In this document: piece by piece, positions 1 to 11,136 of the stretch
Layout: each line of letters opens with the position of its first letter
Position numbering within the stretch: position 1 is the first letter of the stretch
From: Lindgomyces ingoldianus
Lineage: Eukaryota; Ascomycota; Dothideomycetes; Pleosporales; Lindgomycetaceae
Reading direction: 5' to 3'
Assembly: GCF_010093535.1 (NCBI RefSeq)
Contig: NW_022985162.1
Span: 1,524,387-1,588,386 of the forward strand
Length of the DNA: 64,000 nt
Made by a program: the position numbers and the translations under genes
Notes under the pieces: model-generated
What the model saw: the letters and a program-made list of their open reading frames with translations, nothing else
Told to the model about the DNA's origin: nothing
Database searches by the model: none

Positions 1-900
1 CTCTACCATCCACTGCTGATGTCGCAGCAAAGCCATGTTCTTCTGCTCCGCCTCATCGTGATCCGTCTCTGTAATATCCATTCGATATCTCCTCACACTC
101 CCCACGTCAGACATGTCTTTCTCATAAAATCTTGGCGGTGGAGGCCCAGATACACATCTCGGAAGCATCCTCCTCACGAGACCTCGTATTCCACTGTTCG
201 CTCGATCAATCTTCTCGTACTCTCTTTTTCTCGTACTCGGCGACGTCCAGTGCATGGTAGTGCTGGGGAGCTCCACAGCCTCAATCGTCTCTTCACTCTG
301 CTTGGGGGATTCCGAAGTAGTGATGGCGTCGACACTTGATTGTGGCGCAGGGGCTGAAACGGGGACAGCTCGTGACGAGAAGGTCCCTACGTCTGCAATT
401 TCGTATCCGGAAATGGAACCGTGGAGATGATGGCCCGAGCGATATGTAGGGTTTTGGAAGAGGCTGCAACTACGGAAGTGAAGGGCGAGAACATCGTCGA
501 CGTCACGGTTCGTTGATGGGACAGTTTGGGAGCTTTTGATTCTATAATGTCGGGTTGGTCGTGATGGGTCGACGAGCGTACAGGAAGTCCGACGAGAGGA
601 GGGCTTAGATCCACCACCTTGTCTACGTGAACGGATTGTTGAACGTTCGGATGAGGATCCGATGGATATCCGGCGTGGCTCTCCAGATCTTCTTAATCCG
701 CTCAAGCGCTTCTCAGAAGCCGGTCGTTGATTCTCTATGTCGGGGGACTGCGAGTTAGGACTAGGTTCTGAGGATATCTTCCTAGGTTTGCGACGACGAG
801 TAGGGGCCGTGTTGCTTCGAAGCAAAAGAGGTCGTCCCGGTTCGGAGAGATTGGAGCAGTAGGATCCATCGAATCCACTGTCTACTCGGTAGTGATCCAT
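1..900 (-). CDS. Uncharacterised Ser/Arg-rich protein, 3' part outside the window
   Basis: I do not recognise this protein. The first 300 codons are visible as one uninterrupted exon and the rest lies beyond the left edge. The ATG at 900-898 is the first in frame after an upstream stop near 1015-1017, so the start is well supported. The visible part is rich in Ser, Arg, Pro and Thr and has no long hydrophobic stretch, so it is probably cytosolic or nuclear and mostly disordered. A more ordered-looking basic patch lies near residues 239-256 (RGLVRRMLPRCVSGPPPP), followed by a polar, acidic stretch up to the edge. A 900-base open frame with no stop and a non-random composition argues for a real gene. 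No function is inferred. Confidence 0.7.
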   Translation of the reverse strand, partial: MDHYRVDSGFDGSYCSNLSEPGRPLLLRSNTAPTRRRKPRKISSEPSPNSQSPDIENQRPASEKRLSGLRRSGEPRRISIGSSSERSTIRSRRQGGGSKPSSRRTSCTLVDPSRPTRHYRIKSSQTVPSTNRDVDDVLALHFRSCSLFQNPTYRSGHHLHGSISGYEIADVGTFSSRAVPVSAPAPQSSVDAITTSESPKQSEETIEAVELPSTTMHWTSPSTRKREYEKIDRANSGIRGLVRRMLPRCVSGPPPPRFYEKDMSDVGSVRRYRMDITETDHDEAEQKNMALLRHQQWMVE

Positions 901-2504
901 GTTTGGCGCATGTGAGAGGGATGAGATCAAGAGATTGACGGACGGTGAGGGAAACGGAAAAGGTATTGTAGTGTTCCTTATCGGGCCATTCTCTGATCTG
1001 CTGGTCAGTAACGATCATGGGAGGATGTTATGTTGGGTAAGTGTTACCTCACCTACCTTCTCCAGCTTGAACAACACATTCAAGTGGTCGAAGCCATTTC
1101 AGCACCCGGAAATCAGAATGATAAAGACGAATGCCACGGAAAAGATAAAGAAGGAAAACACCAATCACTTAAATGCGCAAGGGAGCCGGGACAGGTCGAG
1201 GGTGCCAAGAGACGCAGTGTGTTCAAGGTGTGACTAAAGGAGGGTAAGTCTAAACGACTAAAGCGAGGATCTCCAGGCTGTTGGTTGGCCCAGATGCTTC
1301 AAGGTGTGGGAGGGAAGCGCAAATCTGCACGATCAGAGGCACCGTTCACGGGTTTAAGCGTCAGTTCGCTGAGTTCACCGCTTAGGTGTTGGACGCTGCA
1401 GAGTGGAGAATCCTCGGATAAGGGAAATTGGAAATGTAGTAGAAATAGTGCAGCTGCAGAAGAAAACTAAGTGCAGTGCGGAATACGTTTTGTGGAATCT
1501 AGGCGTGCGTTATATCATATTCCATGCCGTACACGAGGAGGGCTGAGGATGCTGCTTCTTTCACATGCCAGAAATGTCGATGCCCCCCCCGCGGACACGA
1601 GCCTGATCTCTGTGCACAAAGCTCTAGGTAGACCTGTGACGACGTCCATCAAGCGATGCAGCGCATATGAGGGCGTGAGGCGTGTCGAATGAAGTAACAG
1701 CCTCGTTTCGACCTTCACACCGCCAACGCAACGGACGAGAGGGACCGAATCAAGCGCCCAACCGACATCGGCCACAAGTCACCAGGACCGTTCGTCGGCA
1801 GGCCCAACCGTGCAGTCAAGCCTCAAGGGTCTCAAGTCCGTCGAATAGCGCCCCACGCACGACATCGTGGAGGCAGCTGAGAGGTGTTCGGACTAGACAA
1901 GACGACAGTCACGGTGTCGCCACTCGCAGCCGATAAACCACGAAAAAAAGACGTATTGAGGCTTGGAGGAACGTGGAAGCAGGACTATGAGAGGTTGGCG
2001 CAATCGAGATTCGGTCCCTTGCCTTACTGCTTACCCGCTGCATACGCCATGTGTCCAACCGCCAAGGCTTCTTAATGCACGCATTCGGGAGAGACTTGCA
2101 CTAAAACACTTGACGAATGATGTTGTCACAAGGGCGCACAACACCACAGGCTTTCGCGCCGGCCAGTCAGATGCATCCAAGGCGGTCTCAGTAGCCTTAC
2201 GCTTCGAAATCAGGAGCAAGCAATTGAAGAAGGCGAAGAATGCTACCGAGAGAGACGTTCTGCAATATCTAAACAAGTCCTGATTAATTAGCAGTGTAGA
2301 ACACAATTTCAGAGTTGGATAAGGGTCTTCAGTCCTACCAAGACCGCTGCAAATGCACTTGAAGTCAGGAGCCTCAAACCGTATCCTTGGCCCTTGTATC
2401 AGGCCGAAGGATTAGCATGTCCCCGATTCCTTCCCTGTGCCATGCGCCAAGGATGCAGTCACTTTTGCTTTTTCTCTGCGGATCCGTATCCCAACTCCAT
2501 CGCA
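901..2504. other. Intergenic, no supportable gene
   Basis: About 1.6 kb between the start of the left-edge gene and the 3' end of the hydrolase gene. Open frames here are short (106 codons or fewer), overlap in several frames and show no recognisable domain. It should hold the promoter of the left-edge gene. I see no clear TATA box, repeat or RNA gene. Confidence 0.5.
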
Positions 2505-3351
2505 TCATTGAATATCGTGATAGAAGGCTAATATCTGCTTCCCCACTTCCTCGAAGGCCTCAACACACTGCCAGTGCCCTACACCCTTCATGACTTCCAT
2601 CTTCTTCTGGCCAGTCCCAATTTCCTCAAACATCTTCGTGCAGCCTTCTAGTGGTGCAGAGTTATCCTCCTCGCCGGCGAGTAGCAATATCGGGACGGAA
2701 ATCTTGCCATAATTTGGAGGTTTAGCATTTATTATAACGCGGCAATTGCTGCAATAACCTGCCGGGTCCTGGCCAAGGAGCAGTTCGCGAATGAATGCCC
2801 TGACGAGAGGAGATGCACCCTTCGCTAGGGCTCCATAAGGCACGGTATTTGCCATAGCTTCCATGCCTTCTTTCGTCACTGTCTCTATTCTCTTCTCGAA
2901 CACCGGGATTACGTTTGGGTTAGGATATACGGGTCCGATGAGCACCGCTGCAACGACACGGTCGTTCCGTTCCGCGGCGAGATTCGCTGCTACGATACTA
3001 TTCATTAAAATTAGCATCCCTACCTTGACCTTGTATGCAGACATACCCTCCCATGCTATGCCCCACCACTATAGCCTTGGACACCTCTAACTTGTCCATA
3101 ATCCCAATTATATCATCCGACAGACTCTCAATACTCTGCTCAACCTGTGTGTACGGCGACCGCCCCGCGCCCGTCGTATCGAAGGTAATACATCGGAAGT
3201 GGTGGGCTTTCAGGCCGAGCGCTATCGCGTGATAGTAGTCTTGCGAGGAGCCGAGACCATGCATGCAGATGAATGTCTCACGCACTTCATGGTTGTCAGG
3301 CTGGGAGTCTGTGTAATGGATTTTCTTATATCCGACTTGCAGGAAGGGCAT
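2505..3351 (-). CDS. Alpha/beta hydrolase fold protein
   Basis: A 265-residue hydrolase in two exons: 3351-3047 and 2997-2505. The 49-base intron (3046-2998) starts GTATGT, holds a CTAAT branch sequence and ends AATAG; removing it joins the nucleophile motif GHSMGG to IVAANLAAER. The expected triad is visible: Ser in GHSMGG (about residue 99), Asp in LLLAGEEDNSAP (about 213) and His in GVGHWQ (about 243). An oxyanion-type HGLGSSQ motif lies near the N-terminus. There is no signal peptide, so it is probably cytosolic. It resembles the enol-lactonase/epoxide hydrolase-like branch of the superfamily, but substrate cannot be told from sequence and no pathway partner lies nearby. The start is the ATG at 3351. 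Confidence 0.88.
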
Positions 3352-5489
3352 GGTCGAGGGGATTTGGCTTGAGAACTCAAATTGAGAAGAGTGGTGATAT
3401 ATTCACAGAAGAGGGTTACGAAAGTTTGATGTGATCCTAGATAGTACGATGATGTAAGAACGGACGCGGGGTGTGTGGCTGGTGCAATCCTCGCCCTTCC
3501 GCTAGCTGAGGGGTCGTCTCTCTCACAGACATTAGTGGAGTTGCAGATAGCCCCCTTTCTGTTGTTTCTCCTGGTTTGTCTTAATACTTTATTATCCTGC
3601 TACTAATTTCTTGTTGGTTGCTTCCGAATTGCATTTGATAGTAAATCAGAACGTTAATACAGGCTGGGTTTACAAAAACCACAAATCCTGATATCGCTTG
3701 TTCACTATGAGGTTCTTGAGCAAGCTCGCTTGATCTTAACTTCGAGTCGGCTTTAAAAGATCAAGCCGGACAATAACAGTGCTAGTTCTACTTCCCAATT
3801 GCTCTCTGAACATTGCCCCCTCGTAATACCATTGTGATGCCGCCGGGGACTCCTTCACGCAGAGAATTAATATGTTGGGTTCATTATATTGCCAAGGGCT
3901 GGATGTACTAGAAAGAACTGGAACAATCTGGGAGGAAATCGCCACGGAATTGCTGAAAACCCCTTTGAAGCACCCAGAAGTTTGTCCTTCGCCTTGCGTC
4001 CCATGAGCACACACTATATCTTTATGACACACTCTCCTCGGCCAGACAAAGTACCCTACTATGCATAGGGAGGTGGCAAGAATTAGCGCGCTTTCAAGAC
4101 TAGTTCAAAGTAGGTCTACTCCCGCTCCGTAAAATACCCATCAATATTCTCCAAAATCGGCTTGCGCCCATGGAGAAGGACAGAGCCTCTTGTATATACC
4201 AGAGAGTCGTATCGACGAGGTTAGGAGGGGCTATAAAAAGCATGAGCCCAGATTGGGAGACCAAACCAAGCGAAGTGGCAATATATTGAAGGAAAAAAAG
4301 AAAGACTGTCCCAGGACATGCAAAATCCCTTGTTCACCCTCAAATATGGATCGGTATAATGCCCTCATGATCGTCATGTGGATACAGAACCGCCTACTGG
4401 AGACAGAGGACTAAAAACTACAGTGCTATGGTCGACTGTCCAGATTCCAGTCACTTCTTCAACTTTTGGGCCTGCCATTTGATCAACCCTCTTACAATCC
4501 CCTCGATGACACAACTGTAATTAGAATCTAGTCTATGTATGTAGAAATCGCGTTCAAGGGTGGCAAAAATACCTTCATTCATGTTGGTTCTCGTCGTCGA
4601 CTTTCATTGACCAAGCTCAGCTAACATGTCCATGTATAATTTAACAAATCTAGCATACTGCTCTAACTCTCTATCAGCTGAACCGAGGGGAAATTGCATG
4701 CAAGGCGTAAACTTATTTTCAGCGTGCGCTTGTTTAATTACATCCGTGTAAGGCTTTCCCATAGGATCGACAAGACTCCCAGAGGGATGAGTCCAAACAA
4801 TCGACTTGAAGAGGACGTGGACATAGTGATGGGCTACATACTGGACGTGGATGCACTCCGTGATCCCGAATTGGGGGCTAAGGGCGTCGGGGACGACGTG
4901 GAGGCCCCCAATGACCTTAAATTAAGAGTGGAGAAAAGAGAATAGGACCCGGTCCCCCCCAATGGCGACGGATATCCAGTTACAAAGGGTGAGAAAGACG
5001 GTGGAGGTCCTCTATAACCTTGACTCAGGAGTCAAGAGTGAAGACGGAAACGTAGGTTTCTGCTATGAACCCTATTATGAATAACTAAGGATGAAAGACT
5101 AGATTCGTTTGGACGTCATAAGAGCAACGGAGTTGAGTGTCGATCAACTTCATTGTTAATGATAGCCATAGAGTGACGGGAGGCTGCGTCTAGCGCTATA
5201 ATAAATCAGCACTTGAACTGACTAGGATTATGATGGGCTAGTGACGAATATGTGCTTAGTATCTAAGGGATGACCTCTTAAATCAATTTAGTGTTGCATG
5301 AAGTAGTGACACAAAATTCAGACAACATCTTTTCAATACAATGTGAGAGAGGATAGGGCGGCAATTTCTAACAATTGCATACACAAATAGGGCAGTATAG
5401 TAATGAAACTCAAAACAGATTGTTAGACTAATGGTTGAAGAGCTGACTACTTTGAACTTTCACAGGAAAGAAAGATCCTCGTGGCTGCT
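3352..5489. other. Intergenic, AT-richer, no supportable gene
   Basis: About 2.1 kb between the hydrolase start and the 3' end of the desaturase gene. Frames are short and stop-rich. A 98-codon frame at 3736-4032 (minus) lacks an ATG at its 5' end and matches nothing I know. Parts of 4.4-5.4 kb look AT-rich and could be a worn repeat, but I see no terminal repeats or coding remnants to support that. Confidence 0.4.
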
Positions 5490-7242
5490 TCAGTGCACTC
5501 CGAAGTCTCCCTCCGAAATCGTTCGTTGGCATTCGGCCAGAATCGCAGCTTGCCTGCTAACATCTCCGAGCTTGCCAATCACTACCTTGTTCCCATCTAC
5601 AAAGCCAAAAAGGGCGTAGGGTATATCCACCTCATTACAAAATTCCTGAACCAGTTTCTGGGTCCGACGCAAGTTATGTCTAGGGATCCGAGGGAAAAGG
5701 TGGTGAATCGCCTGGAACTGCAGTCCACCGTGAAAGAAGTCGAGCCATTGAGGGCAGTCAACGTCCATGGTCGTCCTCAGCATCTTCTGGGGGAAGGATT
5801 CGGTAGTACCGAGGTCCGCTGTACTCATCGCAAAGTGACTGAGCGTGATTTGAACGTGGAGAGGCATAGTAATAAAGTGGCTAATGAGAACAAAAAGCAG
5901 ACGGTTCCAACCGCCAGGGACACTCTTATAGACGACGCCGTACCCAAACCATGTCCAGAAGAACACTTGGCCGACAATCTCGAAATAGCGATGCCACCAT
6001 GCTGGGCCTCTCCGGGGTCCTTGACCAAAAAGGAGGTACATCCAACTTAGCCGATAAAGATTGAACCGCCCGAAACAAACGATTATATAATAGAGGTAGT
6101 GCTGGTATCGTATCATAAACTTGGCGAAGGCGTCGTAGTTCATGACCCGTTCGTAATAGGACGAGAAGAGATTTTCAAAGAACCGGTGACTAATAGCGAA
6201 GAATGGCATATGCTCGATGTCCGGGTCATGCTCTGGGGAGTTCGTAACAAGGTGATGAACGTTGTGATTGTACTTCCACCAGCAAACGCTCAAGCCACCC
6301 ATATAGTCTGCAACAAGCATCCCTATGATTGTATCTGTGTGGAAATCATGAGTGATGCCCATGTGTCCCGCATCATGGACTGTAAAGGCAAGCTGATGCC
6401 ATAAACAGCCGAGAAAAAAAGCGCTCGATAGATACCACTCCGATTTCAAAAGAAATCCGAACATAGCGAAGAAAAAGATGTATCGGATGCACTCGATACC
6501 GTAGGACCGGTAACGACACTGATATAAACCTTCGGCCTGTATGCGTTCTTGTAGCTCTCGGTATTTCTGCACGATTTTTTCTTGTGTCTGCGGGTCTAGC
6601 GATGGATACTTGGACTTGTCTAGATCAATCTCTCGCTGAGTACGGGCATCCATGACCGACATTTTAGGAGATGTTCGCGCGTCCTCTAGGTAAACTGACG
6701 ACATCGATGATGTGGAGGATACGCGAGGGATATTGCCAACATTTCTATGGCGAATGGAGGATGAAGGCCGCTCTGCAGGCTCAAAGATTGGGCTTGGGTG
6801 AGCCGAGCCGTCTGTACTAGCTGTTCCTTGCTCCGAATGGGGCTGTATACAATCATCCTCATCTACAACATTCGAATCATCCTCGGTTCTAAACTTGCCT
6901 CCCTGTATTGGCGGAACAAAATTGACCCATCGTCCCTCGACACGGCCAATTTGATAGCGGTTAGTGAGCTGGAGGGTCTCTGCAGAGTGAAATCTGTTCG
7001 AAGGTTGTCAGAAAGGTGGAGCTCAAGCTTCCTTCCAGGGAGGTGTACTGGTGAACCTCGTCTGTGGCGTCTCTTCCGATCATATGCTTGATAGCTTTGT
7101 CACCTCCAGGATGATAAGGAAGCCATGCATCCACCTTCAAGACCTTATTGTCTACAATGACGATTGAGCACCCATTGGCGATGAGAGCCTCGATCTCGCG
7201 TCGGGATAAGACTTTCGAATTGCGATGTGCTTGAGTTGCCAT
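5490..7242 (-). CDS. Delta-8 sphingolipid desaturase with N-terminal cytochrome b5 domain
   Basis: Membrane desaturase that inserts the delta-8 double bond in the long-chain base of ceramides on the way to glucosylceramide, in the ER. Two exons, 7242-7049 and 6993-5490, give 565 residues. The 55-base intron (7048-6994) carries a CTGAC branch and restores the cytochrome b5 frame DEVHQ/FHSAETL. The b5 domain has HPGG (His 44) and a second heme His near 67. A IGRVEGRWVNFVPP segment follows, then a Ser/Asp-rich linker (about residues 115-195). The three histidine boxes are HDAGH (271-275), HNVHH (308-312) and QAIHH (492-496); the Q in place of the first His is typical of b5-fused front-end and sphingolipid desaturases. 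Several hydrophobic spans lie between the boxes. It is divergent from the phosphoglucomutase gene. Confidence 0.93.
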
Positions 7243-7901
7243 ATCGGCCTTTTTGTTGGCGTGTGGTAGTGGGGAATCTTTAAAGGATGTGGATTCTCAA
7301 CAGTGTGAGAAGATCCAGGCCAATTTCAAGCCAATTCACGCCATATACTTGGAGGATATTAGGGGGGAGAAGGAAGGTGATGCAAAGTGCAGTGATGGAG
7401 AAGGAAAGCGTGATAAAGTCGGTGTCTGAAAGTCCCCACAAATGAGACGCTCGGATGTTTCAGGGTGTCCAGCCCCACGTGCAAGCTTAAATGGCCCAAT
7501 CCGATCTAAACCAGTCACCTCGCAAACGTCCAACAACCTGTGTTTTGCAGACATTAGCGTATTGGCTGTTTTGGCTTCATTCGAACTTGCAAAAGGAAGA
7601 TCGTGATTATTCAACGCCAGAGTTCAAAGGGCGCAAGATTACCAAAGCAACATGTGATAGTGAACACTTCCCGTTCCGAGAGAATACCGACTTCAAAACC
7701 TGCACCATCACCCGCCCGGCAAGACCTTCCGCGCCTCTTCAAAAGCGTCTTTCGGTCAGCCGAGCACGATATATACCTGCCTGATACCATATCTTGAACT
7801 TCAACTTTTCTTTATTACAGTCCACCCCTACGTACCGACCTAGCGGCTCGATCTCACCCATCTAGTTACTGCTTTTGTCGTTCGATCCCATCATATTAAT
7901 T
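7243..7901. promoter_or_regulatory. Shared 659-bp divergent promoter region
   Basis: Separates the start codons of the sphingolipid desaturase (minus) and the phosphoglucomutase (plus), so both promoters must lie here unless one reaches into the other gene. A TATATA-type sequence near 7770-7776 lies about 130 bases before the phosphoglucomutase ATG. A pyrimidine-rich stretch with TTCTTTATT follows at about 7803-7830, as often seen near fungal transcription starts. Factor binding sites cannot be assigned. Confidence 0.45.
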
Positions 7902-9656
7902 ATGACTAAAGACATTAAAGAGCTAGCAGAGGAATGGCTGCGATTAGACGAGGACAAATCTACGACTGACGAAATCTACAAGCTACTCGTGCACGGGGAT
8001 ATTCATGAGCTAGAGATGCGACTTCGGAATCGAATTGCCTTTGGCACTGCAGGACTTAGGGGGCCAATGAAAGCAGGCTTTGCCTGTATGAACTCCCTCA
8101 CAGTCATTCAGGCTTCTCAAGGGCTTGCAGCATACCTACTCGAGCACGAGGACAGTTGCAAATATCGGGGTGTGGTTGTTGGTCGCGATGCTCGACACAA
8201 CTCCGAGAAATTTGCGAAACTCACAGCGGCCGCATTTGTTGCGAAAGGGATCAAAGTTTGGTGGTACGAGATTCCTATTCACACGCCCCTGGTTCCGTTT
8301 GGTGTCAGGGAATTGAACGCTGTGGCAGGAGTCATGATTACAGCGAGCCACAATCCTGCCCAGGACAACGGATACAAAGTCTACTGGTCAAATGGATGCC
8401 AAATTATTCCACCACATGATAGCGGTATCGCTGATTCCATTCTAAACAACCTCAAGCCTGTTACTTGGGACACGTCTGTGGTCGATGACGGCTGTCTCTT
8501 AATCGAAGGATCTCTAGGATTAGTACGGGACAACTACTTCAACGCCATCAGAGCAGCAGCTCGACCCGAAGGCGTTTATGTGGCCACAGATCCCAACCTC
8601 AAGTTCGTGTACACGCCCATGCATGGTGTAGGTTTAATCCCAATGACCTTGTGCATGGAGAACCTCGGTCTTGCATCACAGATGACAGTCGTGGACGCCC
8701 AGGCAAAACCGGATCCGGATTTCCCAACCGTAAAGTTTCCTAACCCGGAAGAAAAGGGTGCTTTAGATTTGGCTATACAGACAGCAGACGCAGCCTCAGT
8801 ATCTCTGGTACTAGCCAGTGACCCTGATGCAGATAGATTAGCAGTAGCAGAGAAGGTAGCAGGCTCATGGCACATCTTCACTGGCAATCAACTAGGTATC
8901 TTGATTGGCTCCTACCTGTTCGAGAGGTATCCGAAAGAGAATTCGAGGGAGAAGCTTGGAATGCTCGCATCGACGGTTTCATCACGCATGCTCCACGCAC
9001 TAGCTACCAAAGAAGGCTTTTATTTCGCCGAGACGCTTACAGGCTTCAAATGGCTTGGAAATGTCGCCTTGGATCTCGAGGAGAAGAAGTACGACATTGT
9101 TTACGCTTTCGAAGAGGCTTTAGGATACATGATACCATCGGTCGTCCACGATAAGGACTCCATCAGCGCCGCAGCAGTCTTCTTGACAGCTACTTCCCAC
9201 TGGTTCAGCCAGAACCTTACCCCATACTCCAAGCTCCAGCAACTCTACGAATACCTCGGCTTCTTCGAAGACGCGAACACGTACCTTATCTCACCGTCCT
9301 CTGCGACAACGACGTCTGTCTTTACGGCAATCCGTGCCCTGGGTACACCCCATCCCTCTGACGTCGGATCACGCAAGATTCTCAGATGGAGGGACCTGAC
9401 TGTAGGGTATGACTCAAAGAGTAAGGACCATGTGCCAGATTTGCCGGTGGATAAGAGTAGTCAGATGATCACGTGCGAACTGGAGGGGGGGGCTAGGTTC
9501 ACTGTTCGGGGGTCTGGGACGGAACCCAAGATCAAGTTGTATATCGAGAATGTTGGAGAGAGCCGAAAGGTGGCTAAGGCTGGCGCGGAGGAGATCTTAC
9601 AAGACCTGCTGCAGGAATGGTTCAAACCTGAAGTATATGGGTTGAAGTTGGCCTAA
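7902..9656 (+). CDS. Phosphoglucomutase/phosphoribomutase, PGM2 type
   Basis: Alpha-D-phosphohexomutase family enzyme that moves phosphate between C1 and C6 of glucose phosphate or C1 and C5 of ribose/deoxyribose phosphate. One exon of 584 residues. The start is the ATG at 7902; the frame is open further upstream but has no earlier ATG. Seen in order: FGTAGLRG near the N-terminus, the phosphoserine loop TASHNP (about residue 148), the metal-binding loop DPDADRLAV, the sugar-binding region FEEALGYM and the phosphate-binding loop RGSGTEPKIKLY near the C-terminus. The GTAGLRG form and the length fit the human PGM2 / yeast Pgm3 (Prm15) branch, which favours pentose phosphates, rather than the classical phosphoglucomutase. 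Probably cytosolic. Confidence 0.93.
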   Translation: MTKDIKELAEEWLRLDEDKSTTDEIYKLLVHGDIHELEMRLRNRIAFGTAGLRGPMKAGFACMNSLTVIQASQGLAAYLLEHEDSCKYRGVVVGRDARHNSEKFAKLTAAAFVAKGIKVWWYEIPIHTPLVPFGVRELNAVAGVMITASHNPAQDNGYKVYWSNGCQIIPPHDSGIADSILNNLKPVTWDTSVVDDGCLLIEGSLGLVRDNYFNAIRAAARPEGVYVATDPNLKFVYTPMHGVGLIPMTLCMENLGLASQMTVVDAQAKPDPDFPTVKFPNPEEKGALDLAIQTADAASVSLVLASDPDADRLAVAEKVAGSWHIFTGNQLGILIGSYLFERYPKENSREKLGMLASTVSSRMLHALATKEGFYFAETLTGFKWLGNVALDLEEKKYDIVYAFEEALGYMIPSVVHDKDSISAAAVFLTATSHWFSQNLTPYSKLQQLYEYLGFFEDANTYLISPSSATTTSVFTAIRALGTPHPSDVGSRKILRWRDLTVGYDSKSKDHVPDLPVDKSSQMITCELEGGARFTVRGSGTEPKIKLYIENVGESRKVAKAGAEEILQDLLQEWFKPEVYGLKLA

Positions 9657-11136
9657 TGGAGGCGAGCACAACTAGCTGAGAATCTTGGGGGCCGGTGTCC
9701 TATTCTAGTCACCCTCACTCCAAACATTTTGTTTTGTGTGTTGCGTTTTCATTTCCGAAACGCTTGTGCCCCGGAGGACAGCACTGCCATGTTGGTGATA
9801 ATGAGGCTCAAGGTGTTGAAATACCCCCACCCCGGTTGCACTTCCCCGGTGCAGAGTCATGGGAGTTGTTCCACAGGCAAGACTCCCAGTTCACTCAGTT
9901 TGCTTCCACAAGCAAGCCTAATATAGCGACTTGCGTGATACGTTATGGATTCGTGGCAAACATGCCTAGTGACTTCTCACATGCACGATCTGCAGAATGG
10001 ACTTGGCATGCATAGGACAGAACGACAGAGTCTGCAGGAAGAGAGGAGTGGAGAAGACTTACAATTAGAGAGTCTAGCACTTCTGAAAAGAGCCATTAAA
10101 GGCGAGTCTTTCGGTCTACTCGACGTATATGTTTAAATAAATTTGAATAGTATTCCTATGTTTGATGAAGACTTGGATCTGATGTGTCAGTTTCCCGATT
10201 CCATGGCAGTATCAAGAGGCCGACTTGCCAGTGTGTGAATTTCTCAACGTGATAAACGCCATGCAGACGAAGCGCTGACGACAACTGGGCAGCGAAACAT
10301 TTCTGCCTTGTACTCGCCAACACAGGGCCAGTATCTGGGCCTCGATAGTCTGGCTTGTCTCCCCAACGTGCATTGATCCGTGGTTTCTGGCCTGCAGCTG
10401 CGGGATGGCCCTGGGGTCTTCTGCCGCACCAGCCAATTGGAGGCCTCCTATTCTGGACGGGGCAAACAGTGACGGGTCACGCAATATACAATGTCCCGTC
10501 GCGCTGCTGCCTTGTCGAGCATCGGACCTAAAGGCGCGTGGTATTGTCTTGCGCGCCCTCTACAATATTGAATTGTTTCAGCCTTCACAACGCATTCATT
10601 TCGTGTCCCAACGACTGTTCCAAGAGTGTATCTCCAGGTTGGCGTGGTCGAGAACTAGCCCTGCCGTTTCCGCAGGGATTGGCGCCCGTGTCTTGAGCTA
10701 AACTAGCCTCCGCATTTTCCCCGGTGAGTGGCAGACCTATCAAGCTCCATGTCTCGACGACTCGGCACTGTTCCCACGCTCCCGGGTGCATGAGGAGGCG
10801 CTGGACTCTAGCCGTGTTGGGTTGCTGCATGCCCTCAGGCAGAGAAGAGTCACCGAGCTTCGTTGCTCTATCGACGGCCTCTTCTCTCCAACCCGTCGCT
10901 GTCGCACCCGCTCACCCACCTCCCACTTCCTGGCTGCGGCGCCCTCTGGCATATATAATTGCTGTCGCTCTCGACGAAGCTGTGTCTTTCTGTTGTACTC
11001 GCTCGCTAGACTCTCGGTAGGCGCTCGGCCCCGCCAACGTTCGTCTGTCGCTCTGTTAACGTGATGCAAGCTTCCGTAGACCTCAGTCATGTCTCAATCC
11101 TGAGTTGCTCGCGTCCCCTGTGGGATGCTCGAATAG
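9657..11136. other. Intergenic with probable promoter of the next gene
   Basis: About 1.5 kb. The first part holds the 3' untranslated region of the mutase gene. Frames inside are short and without domains. From about 10700 the sequence becomes pyrimidine-rich, with an ATATATAAT motif at 10951-10959, about 180 bases before the next ATG. I read 10.7-11.1 kb as the promoter and 5' leader of the large unknown gene. Confidence 0.45.

Noticed and set aside
1963..2283. 106-codon plus-strand frame with basic, helical C-terminus
   Set aside because: No domain, no splice partner and no support from neighbours. Kept as unsupported.
3736..4032. 98-codon minus-strand frame that could suggest a small secreted or lectin-like protein
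   Set aside because: No ATG, no signal peptide and no matching exon nearby.
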